Below are positions 38,636 through 48,894 of a stretch of 64,000 nt of DNA, one piece after another. The stretch's first letter is position 1. Each line of letters starts with the position of its first letter. Both the position numbers and the translations under genes were made by a program. The DNA comes from Sphingomonas colocasiae (GTDB lineage Bacteria; Pseudomonadota; Alphaproteobacteria; Sphingomonadales; Sphingomonadaceae): the NCBI RefSeq assembly GCF_019880585.1, contig NZ_JAINVV010000003.1, positions 1 through 64,000 on the forward strand, read 5' to 3'. Under the pieces are notes generated by a model. That model was not told the DNA's origin and made no database searches. It saw only the letters and a program-made list of their open reading frames with translations.

Positions 38636-39441
38636 ATCCCGAGACGTTCGCCCCCGCCCATTTCGGCTGGAGCTTCGCAGACGGCGTCGCGACGGTGACG
38701 CTCAACCGGCCCGATCGCAAGAACCCGCTGACCTTCGAAAGCTATGCGGAGCTGCGCGATACGTTCCGCGATCTGGTCTATGTGCCCGAGGTCAAGGCGG
38801 TGGTCTTCGCGGGCGCGGGCGGCAATTTCAGCTCGGGTGGCGACGTTCATGAGATCATCGGGCCGCTCACCGAAATGGCGATGCCCGAACTGCTCGCCTT
38901 CACGCGGATGACCGGCGATCTCGTCAAGGCGATGCGCAATTGCCCGCAGCCGATCGTCGCAGCGCTCGACGGCATCTGCGTCGGCGCCGGCGCGATCATC
39001 GCCATGGCCTCCGACATGCGGATCGCCACGCCCAGGACCAAGACGGCATTCCTGTTCACCCGCGTGGGGCTCGCCGGCTGCGACATGGGCGCGTGCGCGA
39101 TCCTGCCGCGCATCATCGGCCAGGGGCGTGCTTCGGAGTTGCTGTACACCGGCCGGATGATGACTGCCGAGGAAGGCGAGCGCTGGGGCTTCCACAATCG
39201 CCTGGTCGCATCCGAGGAGGTGCTGGCGACCGCGCAGGATCTGGCCCGTTCGCTCGTCGCCGGCCCCACTTTCGCGCATGGCATCACCAAGACCCAGCTC
39301 AACACCGAATGGGCGGTCAGCCTGGAAACCGCGATCGAGATGGAGGCCCAGGCCCAGGCGATCTGCATGGCGACCAAGGATTTCCGTCGCGCCTTCGAAG
39401 CGTTCGCGGCCAAGCGTACGCCAGAGTTCGCAGGCAACTGA
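38632..39441 (+). CDS. enoyl-CoA hydratase/isomerase family protein
   Basis: The 269-residue crotonase-fold protein has [19 protein letters not shown] at the N-terminus, the oxyanion segment [14 protein letters not shown] and [18 protein letters not shown]. It is expected to hydrate or hydrolytically open cyclic enoyl-CoA intermediates after the ring reduction step. The ATG overlaps the MarR stop (ATGA). Confidence 0.92.
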   Translation: MNPETFAPAHFGWSFADGVATVTLNRPDRKNPLTFESYAELRDTFRDLVYVPEVKAVVFAGAGGNFSSGGDVHEIIGPLTEMAMPELLAFTRMTGDLVKAMRNCPQPIVAALDGICVGAGAIIAMASDMRIATPRTKTAFLFTRVGLAGCDMGACAILPRIIGQGRASELLYTGRMMTAEEGERWGFHNRLVASEEVLATAQDLARSLVAGPTFAHGITKTQLNTEWAVSLETAIEMEAQAQAICMATKDFRRAFEAFAAKRTPEFAGN

Positions 39442-40610
39442 TGGCGGACCGCAGCTTTCTCGACTGGCCCTTTTTCGACGACAGCCATCGCGCGCTGGCG
39501 GACGGGCTGGAACAATGGTGCCAGGCCAACCTGTCGCACCATCACGACGAAGCCGATATCGACGGCGAATGCCGGACATTGGTGCGCAAGCTCGGCGAGG
39601 CCGGCTGGCTGCGCTATTGCGTGCCGGCGGCCTATGGCGGCGTCCATGACCAGCTCGACGTCCGCTCGCTCGCGCTGATCCGCGAGACGCTGGCGCGTCA
39701 TTCGGGGCTCGCCGATTTCGCCTTCGCGATGCAGGGGCTGGGATCGGGCACGATTACCTTGCTCGGCACCGAAGCGCAGAAACAGGCCTATCTGCCCGCC
39801 GTCGCGCGTGGCGAGAAGATCGCCGCCTTTGCGCTGACCGAGCCGGCCTCCGGTTCCGACGTCGCCTCGATGGAGACGACCGCCGAAGTCGATGGCGACG
39901 GCTATCGCGTCAACGGCGCCAAGACCTATATCTCCAATGGCGGCATCGCCGATTATTATGTGCTGTTCGCCCGCACCGGTGAGGCGCCGGGCGCGCGTGG
40001 CATTTCCGCCCTGCTGGTCGATGCCGACAATCCCGGCCTTGCCATCGCCGATCGCATCCAGGTGATCGCGCCGCATCCGCTGGCGACGCTTGAATTCACC
40101 GATATGCGCCTGTCCGCGGACGCGCTGATCGGCGAATCCGGCCGTGGTTTCGCCGCCGCGATGGCGACTCTCGATATCTTCCGCACCACCGTCGGCGCCG
40201 CCGCGCTGGGCTTTGCGCGCCGCGCGCTGGACGAGGCGACCGCGCGCGTCCGCATACGCCGGCTGGGCGCGGGCACGCTTGCCGACAATCCGATCACCCA
40301 GTCCAAACTGGCGGAAATGGTGCTCGATGTCGAAACCTCGGCTTTGCTCATCTATCGCGCCGCCTGGCTGCGCGATGTGAAGGGACAGCGCAACACGCGC
40401 GAAGCGGCGCTTGCCAAGCTGCACGCGACCGACAGCGCGCAGAGCGTCATCGACAAGGCCGTGCAGCTTTTCGGTGGCCTGGGCGTCACCGTCGGCGTGC
40501 CGGTCGAGAGCCTGTATCGCGAGGTTCGGGCGCTGCGCATCTATGAGGGCGCCTCTGAAGTGCAGAAAGTGGTGATCGCCCGCCAGCATCTGGCCGACAG
40601 CGCCGCGTGA
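39441..40610 (+). CDS. acyl-CoA dehydrogenase family protein
   Basis: The 389-residue flavoprotein shows [19 protein letters not shown] (FAD/substrate loop), [18 protein letters not shown] and the C-terminal [16 protein letters not shown]. It performs alpha,beta-dehydrogenation of acyl-CoA. The start ATG shares one base with the preceding stop (TGATG). It is part of the aryl-CoA operon, with electrons probably passed to ETF. Confidence 0.93.
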   Translation: MADRSFLDWPFFDDSHRALADGLEQWCQANLSHHHDEADIDGECRTLVRKLGEAGWLRYCVPAAYGGVHDQLDVRSLALIRETLARHSGLADFAFAMQGLGSGTITLLGTEAQKQAYLPAVARGEKIAAFALTEPASGSDVASMETTAEVDGDGYRVNGAKTYISNGGIADYYVLFARTGEAPGARGISALLVDADNPGLAIADRIQVIAPHPLATLEFTDMRLSADALIGESGRGFAAAMATLDIFRTTVGAAALGFARRALDEATARVRIRRLGAGTLADNPITQSKLAEMVLDVETSALLIYRAAWLRDVKGQRNTREAALAKLHATDSAQSVIDKAVQLFGGLGVTVGVPVESLYREVRALRIYEGASEVQKVVIARQHLADSAA

Positions 40611-41032
40611 CGCCGATGTTCCGCGCCACCTACCCCCTGCGCTTCGCGCACTGCGATCCGGCCGGCATCGCCTATTATCCGCGCTATTTCGAACTGTGCG
40701 ACGCGGCGATCGAGGACTGGACGGCCGAAGTGATCGGGATCAGCCGGCGCGAGATGCATCTCGACTTGGGGCTGGGCATGCCGACGGTCGATCTGAAGGC
40801 GAGTTTTGCGGCACCCAGCCGTCTCGGCGATCTGCTTGATATCGCGGTCGCGGTCGAGCGCGTCGGGCGCAGTTCGGTCGCGCTGGCGCTCGACATCTCC
40901 TGCGCGGGCGAAGCGCGCTTCGCCGTCAATTACGTCCAGGTCCTGACCAGCCTGACCGAAAGCCGGTCGGTTCCCTGGCCCGACCATCTGCTCCAGCGGC
41001 TCCGGAACGCCGCCAAGAAGGAAAATCCATGA
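40607..41032 (+). CDS. 4-hydroxybenzoyl-CoA thioesterase family protein
   Basis: The 141-residue hot-dog-fold protein has the N-terminal signature [23 protein letters not shown] truncated here to the DPAGI core with catalytic Asp. It hydrolyses aryl- or acyl-CoA thioesters, probably a safety valve recovering CoA from dead-end intermediates. The start is GTG 40607 overlapping the acyl-CoA dehydrogenase stop, and its own stop overlaps the RidA start (ATGA). Confidence 0.9.
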   Translation: MTPMFRATYPLRFAHCDPAGIAYYPRYFELCDAAIEDWTAEVIGISRREMHLDLGLGMPTVDLKASFAAPSRLGDLLDIAVAVERVGRSSVALALDISCAGEARFAVNYVQVLTSLTESRSVPWPDHLLQRLRNAAKKENP

Positions 41033-41430
41033 CCGTACATCGCACGCTTCTTCCGCCCGGCTGGGCACGTCCCAAGGGCTATGCCAACGGCATTTCGGCG
41101 CAGGGCCGGATGGTCTTCACCGCCGGCGTCGTCGGCTGGAACAGCGAGGAACGCTTCGTCGCCAAGGATCTGGCGGGCCAGTTCCGCCAATTGCTGGCCA
41201 ATACGCTGGCGATCCTGGCCGAGGACGGCGCCGGCCCCGAACATATCGTGCGCATGACTTGGTACGTCACCAGCCGTGACGATTATGTCGCCAGCCTGCC
41301 CCAGATCGGCGAAGCCTATCGCGAGCTGATCGGCCGCAATTTCCCCGCGATGGCGGTGGTCGAGGTTTCGGCGCTCGTCGAACCCGAAGCCTTGCTCGAG
41401 ATCGAGACCATCGCGGTCGTGCCCGCCTGA
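41029..41430 (+). CDS. RidA family enamine/imine deaminase
   Basis: The 133-residue YjgF/RidA fold protein has [18 protein letters not shown] at the start and [15 protein letters not shown] near residue 75. RidA hydrolyses reactive enamines and imines. The 2-amino-5-oxocyclohexene-carboxyl-CoA made by the fusion enzyme in the Azoarcus pathway is itself an enamine, so a RidA here fits deamination of a pathway intermediate. It overlaps the thioesterase by 4 bases. Confidence 0.9.
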   Translation: MTVHRTLLPPGWARPKGYANGISAQGRMVFTAGVVGWNSEERFVAKDLAGQFRQLLANTLAILAEDGAGPEHIVRMTWYVTSRDDYVASLPQIGEAYRELIGRNFPAMAVVEVSALVEPEALLEIETIAVVPA

Positions 41431-41447
41431 ACAGAAGGACAAGAAAC

Positions 41448-42623
41448 GTGGAAAAATTCGACTGGGCCGATCCCTTCCTGCTCGACGATCAGCTCGACGA
41501 GGACGAGCGGATGATCCGCGACACCGCTCGCGCCTATGCCGAGGACCGGCTGGCGCCGCGCATCATCGATGCGTTCGCCAATGAGACCACCGATCCCGCG
41601 ATCTTCCGCGAGATGGGCGAGCTCGGCCTGCTCGGCCCGACCATTTCGGCAGATTATGGCGGCGTCGGCGCATCCTATGTCGCTTACGGATTGATCGCGC
41701 GCGAGATCGAGCGGATCGATTCCGGCTATCGTTCGATGATGAGCGTCCAATCCAGCCTCGTCATGTATCCGATCTACGCCTTCGGATCGGAAGAACAGAA
41801 GCGTCGCTATCTGCCGAAGCTCGCCAGCGGCGAATGGATCGGCTGCTTCGGCCTGACCGAGCCCGATGCCGGTTCCGATCCCGGCGGCATGCGCACGCGC
41901 GCGACCAGGACGGAGAACGGTTATCTGCTGAACGGCGCCAAGACCTGGATCTCCAACTCACCGATCGCCGATGTCTTCGTGGTCTGGGCCAAGTCCGATG
42001 CGCATGGCGGCGGCATTCGCGGCTTCGTGCTCGAAAAGGGCACGCCCGGCCTGTCGGCACCCAAGATCGAAGGCAAGCTGTCGCTGCGCGCATCGATCAC
42101 CGGCATGGTCGTGCTCGAGGATGTCGAAGTGCCCGAAAGCGCGCTGCTTCCCGAGGTTCAGGGGCTCAAGGGGCCGTTCTCGTGCCTCAACCGCGCGCGT
42201 TACGGCATTTCTTGGGGGGCGCTTGGCGCCGCCGAATTCTGCTTCCATGCCGCGCGCCAATATGGCCTCGATCGCCATCAGTTCGGCCGGCCGCTCGCCG
42301 CCACCCAGCTTTTCCAGAAGAAGCTGGCGGACATGGAAACCGATATCGCGCTGGGTCTGCAGGCCAGCCTGCGCGTCGGCCGTCTGATGGACGCCGGCCG
42401 CTTCGCGCCGGAGATGATCTCGATCGTCAAGCGCAACAATGTCGGCAAGGCGCTCGATATCGCGCGCCAGGCGCGCGACATGCATGGCGGCAACGGCATT
42501 TCGGGCGAATATCAGGTGATGCGCCACGCGATGAACCTGGAAACGGTCAACACCTATGAGGGCGCGCATGATGTCCATGCGCTGATCCTGGGACGTGCGA
42601 TCACGGGGATTGCGGCGTTCTAG
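41448..42623 (+). CDS. acyl-CoA dehydrogenase, glutaryl-CoA dehydrogenase-like
   Basis: The 391-residue flavoprotein resembles GcdH, with [19 protein letters not shown] at the N-terminus, [17 protein letters not shown], catalytic-glutamate region [20 protein letters not shown] and [15 protein letters not shown]. Glutaryl-CoA dehydrogenases decarboxylate glutaryl-CoA to crotonyl-CoA, a logical end step for ring-cleavage C7 to C5 dicarboxyl-CoA. It has a GTG start and an 18-base gap after RidA. It is last in the operon and is followed by a large palindrome. Confidence 0.92.
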   Translation: MEKFDWADPFLLDDQLDEDERMIRDTARAYAEDRLAPRIIDAFANETTDPAIFREMGELGLLGPTISADYGGVGASYVAYGLIAREIERIDSGYRSMMSVQSSLVMYPIYAFGSEEQKRRYLPKLASGEWIGCFGLTEPDAGSDPGGMRTRATRTENGYLLNGAKTWISNSPIADVFVVWAKSDAHGGGIRGFVLEKGTPGLSAPKIEGKLSLRASITGMVVLEDVEVPESALLPEVQGLKGPFSCLNRARYGISWGALGAAEFCFHAARQYGLDRHQFGRPLAATQLFQKKLADMETDIALGLQASLRVGRLMDAGRFAPEMISIVKRNNVGKALDIARQARDMHGGNGISGEYQVMRHAMNLETVNTYEGAHDVHALILGRAITGIAAF

Positions 42624-42632
42624 ACCGTCCTT

Positions 42633-42714
42633 GTCATTCCCGCGAATGCGGGAATCCAGGGGGTGTCGATCATAGCGCTCTACGCCACTGGATTCCCGCG
42701 TTCGCGGGAATGAC
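42633..42714. repeat. long palindromic GTCATTCCCGCG element
   Basis: A 27-base left arm (42633-42659) begins GTCATTCCCGCG and ends GGAATCCAG. A 27-base right arm (42688-42714) is its near-perfect reverse complement. A 28-base centre separates them, and each arm is itself a short hairpin. This is a widespread class of intergenic palindrome in proteobacteria. It lies between convergent genes and may also serve as a terminator or mRNA stabiliser. Confidence 0.85.
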
Positions 42715-42726
42715 ATCGTAAATGAG

Positions 42727-44544
42727 TTACCCCACCCCGCCCTTCGCCCAGCCGTCCACCGCGGCGTCCATCACCGACATCGGCATCGGGCCGGCGGTGA
42801 GCACGAGATCGTGGAATGCCCGCACGTCGAAGCGAGCGCCCAGCGCCTTGCGTGCGCGCTCGCGCGCCGCATGGATGGCATTGGCGCCGACCTTGAAGCT
42901 GCACGCCTGCCCCGGATAGACGGCATAGCGTGTCACCTCCCGGTCGGTCGCCTCGCGCTGCTCGCCGACATTGTCGACCATCCAGGCCACCGCCTGAGCC
43001 TTGGTCCAGCGATGATGGTGCAGGCCGGTATCCACCACGATGCGCGCGGCGCGGAACAGTTCGGACTGGAGATAGCCGATCCGGCCGAACGGATCCTGGG
43101 CATAGACGCCGAGCTCGTCGGCGACCTGCTGGGCATAGAGCGCCCAGCCTTCGGTATAGGCGGAGAAGCGCACGATCCGGCGGAACAGCGGCAAGGCCGG
43201 CGCGCGCCGCAGGACGCTGTACTGGAAATGATGGCCGGGAATGCCCTCATGATGCGTCAGTGTCGGCAGGCGCCAGGTGACATGCTCGCCCGGCGTTTTC
43301 AGGTTCAGCGAATAGATGCCGGGCTGGCCGGGCGCCCCTTCCGAATAGAAGGCGCCGGGTGCTCCGGCCTCGATCGCCGGCGGAATGCGCCGGACGACGA
43401 TCGGATCGACGCCGGTGATGCCGAACGCGCCGGGCAGCAATCCGGTGATGGTATCGAGATGCGCCCTGGCAAGCGCGATCAGCTTCTCGCGCCCGCTATC
43501 GTCGGGTGCCACGCGAAAGCGCGGATCCGAATTGAGCGCACCGATCCGCGCCATCACGCTGCCTTGCGATAGTCCTTGCTGTTTCAGCAGCATATCGATC
43601 TGGGCGAGCAATTCCTTGCATTGCGCCAGCCCGATGCGGTGCAGTTCGCCCGGCGGCGTATCGGCGGTGGTGTTGGAGCGGACCGAGGCGGCATAATAGG
43701 CGTCGCCGTCAGGCAGTTTCCACACCCCGGCGCGATCGTCGGCCCTGGCGGTCAGTGCCTTCATCGCGGCGGCCTGGCGATCGAGCGCTGGCGCGACCGC
43801 GGAACGAAAAACATCGGATGCGCGCGCGGACCAATCGCCAAGCCCCTTTTCCGCGATCCGCTTCAACGCCGGCGCCAACAGCGACGATCCGAGCGGATCG
43901 CCGTCGCGCAGGCCTTCGATCTGCGTGACGGTGCGCGCGATTACGAAATCGGGCGGAATCACGCCGATGCCGGCATCATGCTTTATGCGATCGGTCTCCT
44001 GGTCGAGCGCGACCGCCAGCGCCGATACGCGCGACAGCCAGGCATCGGCATCCGCGCGATTCTCGATCGGATGACGGGTGCCGATAAAGTCCGGCAGCCA
44101 GTAATAAGCGCCGTTCATCTGGCTGACGACATAGGGGCTGGGGCGCAGATTGCCGTCCACATAGCCATAACGGCCAAGAAGATCGTCGAGCGTTTCGTAG
44201 ACATAGCGGGCAACGCGCAGATCGAGCGCGGCGCGCGAGGAAAGCGCCGGCGCGTCGACGCCGCCCAGATCCTTCAGCGCCGCCCGGATCGCAGCGCGAT
44301 CGCCCGATCGCGCTGCAAGCGAGCGGTCGTCGAGCCGGCTGCGTAGCGCGGCATTGGCGCCGGTATCGAAATCATTGGCGGTCGCTTCTTCCGGCGACCG
44401 ACGAAGATAGGCCTCGCTATGCCGCTGGAGCAACGCCGCCAGCGCCTTGTCCGCCGATCCCGGCGCGGCGGCCTGCCCCGCCTGGCCTGAAACGCCCAAC
44501 AGAACGGTCGCCGCCGTCCCTTCGAGAAACCGACGGCGATCCAT
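42727..44544 (-). CDS. DUF885 family metallopeptidase-like protein (Tat-exported)
   Basis: The 605-residue protein starts MDRRRFLEGTAATVLLG, a twin-arginine-like signal (RRRF), and carries the DUF885 signature HHEGIPGHHFQY, a zinc-peptidase-like HExxxHH variant. A downstream acidic segment (YTEGWALYAQQ) supplies a probable third ligand. ATG 44544 is chosen because the Tat signal starts there; the frame is open further upstream. It is last of a TonB-receptor operon on the minus strand and probably degrades imported or periplasmic peptides. Confidence 0.9.
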   Translation of the reverse strand: MDRRRFLEGTAATVLLGVSGQAGQAAAPGSADKALAALLQRHSEAYLRRSPEEATANDFDTGANAALRSRLDDRSLAARSGDRAAIRAALKDLGGVDAPALSSRAALDLRVARYVYETLDDLLGRYGYVDGNLRPSPYVVSQMNGAYYWLPDFIGTRHPIENRADADAWLSRVSALAVALDQETDRIKHDAGIGVIPPDFVIARTVTQIEGLRDGDPLGSSLLAPALKRIAEKGLGDWSARASDVFRSAVAPALDRQAAAMKALTARADDRAGVWKLPDGDAYYAASVRSNTTADTPPGELHRIGLAQCKELLAQIDMLLKQQGLSQGSVMARIGALNSDPRFRVAPDDSGREKLIALARAHLDTITGLLPGAFGITGVDPIVVRRIPPAIEAGAPGAFYSEGAPGQPGIYSLNLKTPGEHVTWRLPTLTHHEGIPGHHFQYSVLRRAPALPLFRRIVRFSAYTEGWALYAQQVADELGVYAQDPFGRIGYLQSELFRAARIVVDTGLHHHRWTKAQAVAWMVDNVGEQREATDREVTRYAVYPGQACSFKVGANAIHAARERARKALGARFDVRAFHDLVLTAGPMPMSVMDAAVDGWAKGGVG

Positions 44545-44599
44545 GACGCTCTCCACTGTTTCGGTATCGAGGGCGGCCCGGTTTCGGGCCGCCCGGCAA

Positions 44600-46885
44600 T
44601 CAGAATTTATAACCCACGCTGACGCCGAAGCTGCGATAGGACGGCTCGACCTGAACGCCGCTGTAGAACGCCTTCTCATAGGCATTGGCAAAATATTTCG
44701 CGTCGAACAGATTCTCGACATAGACGACAGCGCGGAACGCGTCGGTCTCGACACCCGCGCGCAGGTTCACATTGTGATAGCTGGGCGAAATGAAGGGATA
44801 GACCGGATAGCGATAGGCATAGGGGTTCGAGATCATCGCGTCGCGGAAATTCCATTCCGCCCGCACGAAGCCTTCGAACCCGTCGCTGATCGGCACATTA
44901 TACTGGGCCTGCGCACCCAGCGACCATTTGGGGGCGTTGACCAGCGCCTTGCCCGTCACGTCGATGACCACGCCGTCGATCAGCGCGTTGGGATAGTCCT
45001 TGAAGCGCGTCTTGTTGTAGCCGACCTGGCCGCTGAGCTTGAACTGCGGCGTGATGCGCGCATCGAAGCTCGCCTCCACGCCATAGCTTTCAGCCGCCGC
45101 CGCGTTGGCGATGCCGCTCACACCGCGCAGCAGCCCGGTGATCGGATCGATATATTGGAAGCGGATGGTCTGCTGGACGTCCTTCCAGTCCATATAGAAA
45201 CCGGTGATGTCGACGCGCAGCTTGCCGTCGAGCAGGTCGAACTTGGTGCCAAGCTCGTAATCCCACAGAGTCTCTGGCTTGAACTCATTGAGAAGATTGA
45301 CGTTGTTGCTGGTCTGCGTGCCACCGGACTTGAAGCCTCGCGACGCGGTCGCGAAGATCATCCAGTCGGGATTCATCTTGTAGCTGAGGGTCAGCTTCGG
45401 CGAGACGTCGTCGAACTTCGCGATGCGGTTGTTGACCCCGGTCAGGATGGTGTTGGAGCGCGTGACCGAATTGTTCTTGGTGGTCTCGCGCGAGTAACGC
45501 AGACCGACGGTCGCGGCGAAGGCATCGGTGAAGTTGAAGGTGCCCTGGCCGAACACCGCCCAATAATCGGACGAGCTCTTGCCGTCGGCGCCCGTCACTT
45601 CAAGCCCCGAACAATTGCCGGCTTGTGCCGCCGGGCAGATCGGGCTGTCGGCACCGTGATAGGTCGACTGATCGGAAACGCCGGTGTCGCGACCCGCCGA
45701 AATCCCCACGCTCCAGTCGAGGAAATTCTTGCCGGTGGACTGGACGCGCAGTTCGCCGCTCGTGGATTCGCGCTTGAGCAGCAGGTCTTCGTAGAAATAG
45801 TCGCGGCTGCCGCCATCGACATCGCCATAGTTGAACAAGGTCGATTTGAGCTTGCCGAGCACGCCGGTCACCGAAACCGTGCCGATATCCCAGACCGCAC
45901 GGCCGCTCAGATATTCGAAGGTGCTGCCCACCTGCTGCGGACGGTTGAAGTTCACGCGATTGTCGTTGGTCGGGAAGAAGCCGACACCATCGGGATTGCC
46001 GATCATGCCCGAGGTCTTGCCATAATAGACCGACGCCCAGGTGGAGGTGACGAAGCCGGTCGGCACGCCGTTGCGCATGCCCAAGGTCTCGTCGGAATAA
46101 TTATAGGTGACGTCGAGCGTCAGATTGGGCGTCGGCGTCAGCCTGCCCTGGATGCGATAGGTATAATATTCGCTGTCATTGCCGCCGCCGACCGGATTGA
46201 TGTTCTTGATATATCCGTCGGATTTCTCGTATTTGCCGGATGCGCGGATGGCGAGCAGGCCATCGATCACGGGCACGTTGATCACGCCTTCGCCCCGGAA
46301 GGTCTCATAGCTCGCATAGCCGAGCTCGACGCTGCCTTCGAACCGGTTGACCGGCTTCTTGGTGATCACGTTGATCGCGCCGCCCACCGAGTTGCGGCCG
46401 AAATAGGTGCCCTGCGGTCCGCGCAGCACCTCGATCCGCTCGAGGTCGACGATCTGCGGATTGCTGGTGCCCGCCGCGACGTTGAACTCGTCGATATAAA
46501 AGGCATAGGTCGCCTGGCGGACGTCGGCATAGGGGTTGAGCTGGTTGGAAATGCCGCGGATCGACAGGTCCTTGCGGTCGCGCGAACCGTTGCTCTGGAA
46601 ACTCACATTGGGGGTCAGCGCGAAATAATCCTCGACGCTCTGCACATTCTGGTCGCGCAGCGTTTCGGCGGTCACCGCGGTGATCGCGATCGGCACGTCC
46701 TGCAGGCTCTGCTCGCGGCGCTGCGCGGTCACGATGATATCGTCGCCGGCCGGAGCCGCGGCCTCGCCCGCCGGGCGTTCCTGCGCCATGGCGGGCGTGG
46801 CCATGATCGCCGCCGCGAGTGCGGCGAACGCGGAACAGCCCACGAACTGACTGCGCCGGTATCGTCCGATTGTCTCGTTCTTCAT
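44600..46885 (-). CDS. TonB-dependent outer-membrane receptor
   Basis: The 761-residue beta-barrel receptor has a signal peptide (cleavage near PAMAQ), a TonB box-like DIIVTAQRREQSLQDVPI and the plug motifs SIRGISNQ and RIEVLRGPQGTYFGRNSVGGAINVI shortened here to RGPQGT. It ends with the aromatic YKF barrel signature. It imports a scarce ligand with TonB energy. Peptidase and amidohydrolase genes around it suggest a peptide or related amide. It shares the minus-strand unit with an NTF2-like gene upstream and DUF885 downstream. Confidence 0.95.
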   Translation of the reverse strand: MKNETIGRYRRSQFVGCSAFAALAAAIMATPAMAQERPAGEAAAPAGDDIIVTAQRREQSLQDVPIAITAVTAETLRDQNVQSVEDYFALTPNVSFQSNGSRDRKDLSIRGISNQLNPYADVRQATYAFYIDEFNVAAGTSNPQIVDLERIEVLRGPQGTYFGRNSVGGAINVITKKPVNRFEGSVELGYASYETFRGEGVINVPVIDGLLAIRASGKYEKSDGYIKNINPVGGGNDSEYYTYRIQGRLTPTPNLTLDVTYNYSDETLGMRNGVPTGFVTSTWASVYYGKTSGMIGNPDGVGFFPTNDNRVNFNRPQQVGSTFEYLSGRAVWDIGTVSVTGVLGKLKSTLFNYGDVDGGSRDYFYEDLLLKRESTSGELRVQSTGKNFLDWSVGISAGRDTGVSDQSTYHGADSPICPAAQAGNCSGLEVTGADGKSSSDYWAVFGQGTFNFTDAFAATVGLRYSRETTKNNSVTRSNTILTGVNNRIAKFDDVSPKLTLSYKMNPDWMIFATASRGFKSGGTQTSNNVNLLNEFKPETLWDYELGTKFDLLDGKLRVDITGFYMDWKDVQQTIRFQYIDPITGLLRGVSGIANAAAAESYGVEASFDARITPQFKLSGQVGYNKTRFKDYPNALIDGVVIDVTGKALVNAPKWSLGAQAQYNVPISDGFEGFVRAEWNFRDAMISNPYAYRYPVYPFISPSYHNVNLRAGVETDAFRAVVYVENLFDAKYFANAYEKAFYSGVQVEPSYRSFGVSVGYKF

Positions 46886-46967
46886 GTCAAAACCCCCTCG
46901 TCAGCCGGTGGCCATGCCATCGGCTCGATGTTTCCCAAACCTCTCCGGTGCGGCCGCGCTCAGGCGG

Positions 46968-47456
46968 TCATTTCGTCCAGCATTGCGGGTCGAGCGGCCC
47001 TTTCTTCGGGTCCAGTTCGCTGCGCACGAGAACGATGGAGGCGATCTTGCCGTCCCTCAGCACCGCATGTCCGGCCGCGAGCGAACAGCCGGTGTTGCCG
47101 CCGCGGCGCGAACGGATGACATGATAATTGTAGATCATGCCGTCCTTTTCGAAGACTTCCTTGAACGGCACGACGATCTCGACATCGCCGCCGCCAGCCT
47201 GGATCTTCTGGAAGTGCGTCGCCCATTGGTCGACGCCCCTGATCACCGTCCGGCCCTCCAGAACCAGGGTCGCATCGGGGGTGAAGAATTTGGAGAAATT
47301 CTTGGCCGTATAGGCGCCGGGCGTCTTGAAGGCCTGGTTCCACCACAGGAACATCTGCGACAGCATGTCGGTGGCCGGGCGCTCGGCAATCGCGGGCGAT
47401 GCGGTGGCGAAGCCGAAGGCGGCGGCCAGCGCGCAAGCCAGGATCGGTTTCTTCAT
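46968..47456 (-). CDS. secreted NTF2-like (SnoaL/DUF4440) protein
   Basis: The 162-residue protein has a signal peptide (cleavage near SPAIAE) and an NTF2-like alpha+beta cone, with KFFTPDATLVLEG and the C-terminal LVRSELDP. Its molecular role is unknown. It is the first gene of the minus-strand unit with the TonB receptor and DUF885. The 137-base gap upstream carries the shared 15-bp palindrome at 47568. Confidence 0.85.
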   Translation of the reverse strand: MKKPILACALAAAFGFATASPAIAERPATDMLSQMFLWWNQAFKTPGAYTAKNFSKFFTPDATLVLEGRTVIRGVDQWATHFQKIQAGGGDVEIVVPFKEVFEKDGMIYNYHVIRSRRGGNTGCSLAAGHAVLRDGKIASIVLVRSELDPKKGPLDPQCWTK

Positions 47457-47567
47457 TCTATGGACCCCCCTGATCTGATCTTTCGAAGGGCTTCATGTCC
47501 CTTCGTTGCGGAAATGAGTGTCCGTCAGTTGCATCGTTGTTGCAACGACATTACAAACTCACATTCA

Positions 47568-47582
47568 TTGCGTTGAACGCAA
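47568..47582. promoter_or_regulatory. 15-bp palindrome, candidate LysR site 1
   Basis: TTGCGTTGAACGCAA is a perfect palindrome around a central G. It lies 112 bases upstream of the NTF2-like gene start (47456) and just past the amidohydrolase 3' end. A second, different 13-bp inverted repeat CGTTG-N3-CAACG lies at 47535-47547. It has the T-N11-A form of LysR boxes and matches three other sites in the window. Confidence 0.6.
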
Positions 47583-47593
47583 AATAACCGAAA

Positions 47594-48874
47594 TCACCGA
47601 TCGATCTTTGCGCCCGACGGAACACTCGCATCGTTACGGATCGTCTTGCCGCCCTTCATGACGAAACCGATGGTGCGCAACGCGCGGATATCCCGGGCGG
47701 GATCGGCGTCGACCGCGACGATATCGGCATAATAGCCGGGCTTGAGCTGCCCCACCTCCTTGTCGACGCCGAGCATCCGTGCCGGCTCGATCGTGGCGGC
47801 GCGCAACGCCTGTGCCGCCGTCATGCCCGCATCGACATAAAGCTCGGCTTCGCGGATGGTGGCGGTGGTGCCTTCATTCGGTTCCCAGGGATATTGATCG
47901 GTGCCCAGCGCAATGCTGACGCCGGCCGAGATCGCATCGCGCAAGGATCTGAAATGCGCCTTGCCCACCGAATCGACGCGCGCCAGATACCAGTCGGGCG
48001 ATCCGATCTTGGCATAAAAGGCGCGTGCGCCGCTCTGGCTGACGACGATGGTCGGCACATACCAGACGCCCCTGGCCTTCATCTTGCCCAACACTGTCGG
48101 CGTCAGGAAATAGCCATGCTCGAAACAATCGATGCCCGCATCGATCGCGGCATCGGATGCGATCGGCGAACCGGTATGGCCGGTCACCTTCACGCCGTTG
48201 CGATGCGCCACCTCGATCGCGGTCTTGAGTTCGTCATCGGTGAAGGGCGATGCGCCGATATCTCCATGCGTGTCCGATATGCCGCCGGATATACCGATCT
48301 TGATCCAGGTGGCGCCGCGCTTCACCTGTTCGCGCACCGCCTTGGCGAATGCGGCCGGACCATCGACCTCGGTCTTGCCGTGCCCGCCGGTCGCGACGAT
48401 CGACGATCCGGCCGTATGGATGCGCGGCCCGTCGAACATGCCCGCGTCGATCGCCTTCTTGACCGTGAAGTCGACGCCGGCGTCCGATCCGGTCAGGCGG
48501 ATCGTCGTGACGCCCGACCAGAGCGATTTCCGCGCATTGTCGAGCGTACGCAGCGCCATGGAATCCGGCGTTTCGTTGTGGATGCGCGCCGCACCCGGCA
48601 GATTGAGCGCCAGATGCACATGCATGTTCATCAGGCCCGGGATCAGCCATTTGCCGTGCATCGGCACGACCGTCGCCCCGGCCGGCACGGGTGTGCTCGC
48701 AGCCGGGCCGATCGCCGTGATGCGCTCGCCATCGATCAGGACGACCGCATCGTGCAGCGGCGCCTTGCCCGCCAGATCGACGATATTGCCGCCGACAAGC
48801 GCGACGGTTTCGGCATGAGCGGATGCCGTGGACAGCAGAGCGATCGTAGCGGCGGCGAGCAGGGCATGTTTCAT
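47594..48874 (-). CDS. exported amidohydrolase (imidazolonepropionase/Xaa-Pro type), copy 1
   Basis: The 426-residue metal-dependent hydrolase has a signal peptide (cleavage near AHAET) and the TIM-barrel ligands: HxH in NMHVHLAL, a histidine in VTGHTGS, a histidine in DCFEHGY and the aspartate in LGTDQYP. Relatives (Cc2672, Sgx9260) are periplasmic carboxypeptidases or prolidases acting on Xaa-Pro or Xaa-Arg/Lys dipeptides. The ATG at 48874 starts the signal peptide; an ATG at 48898 is in-frame upstream. It is downstream of copy 2 by 20 bases on the same strand. Confidence 0.9.
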   Translation of the reverse strand: MKHALLAAATIALLSTASAHAETVALVGGNIVDLAGKAPLHDAVVLIDGERITAIGPAASTPVPAGATVVPMHGKWLIPGLMNMHVHLALNLPGAARIHNETPDSMALRTLDNARKSLWSGVTTIRLTGSDAGVDFTVKKAIDAGMFDGPRIHTAGSSIVATGGHGKTEVDGPAAFAKAVREQVKRGATWIKIGISGGISDTHGDIGASPFTDDELKTAIEVAHRNGVKVTGHTGSPIASDAAIDAGIDCFEHGYFLTPTVLGKMKARGVWYVPTIVVSQSGARAFYAKIGSPDWYLARVDSVGKAHFRSLRDAISAGVSIALGTDQYPWEPNEGTTATIREAELYVDAGMTAAQALRAATIEPARMLGVDKEVGQLKPGYYADIVAVDADPARDIRALRTIGFVMKGGKTIRNDASVPSGAKIDR

Positions 48875-48894
48875 TCCGCGTCTCTCCTTCCCGC

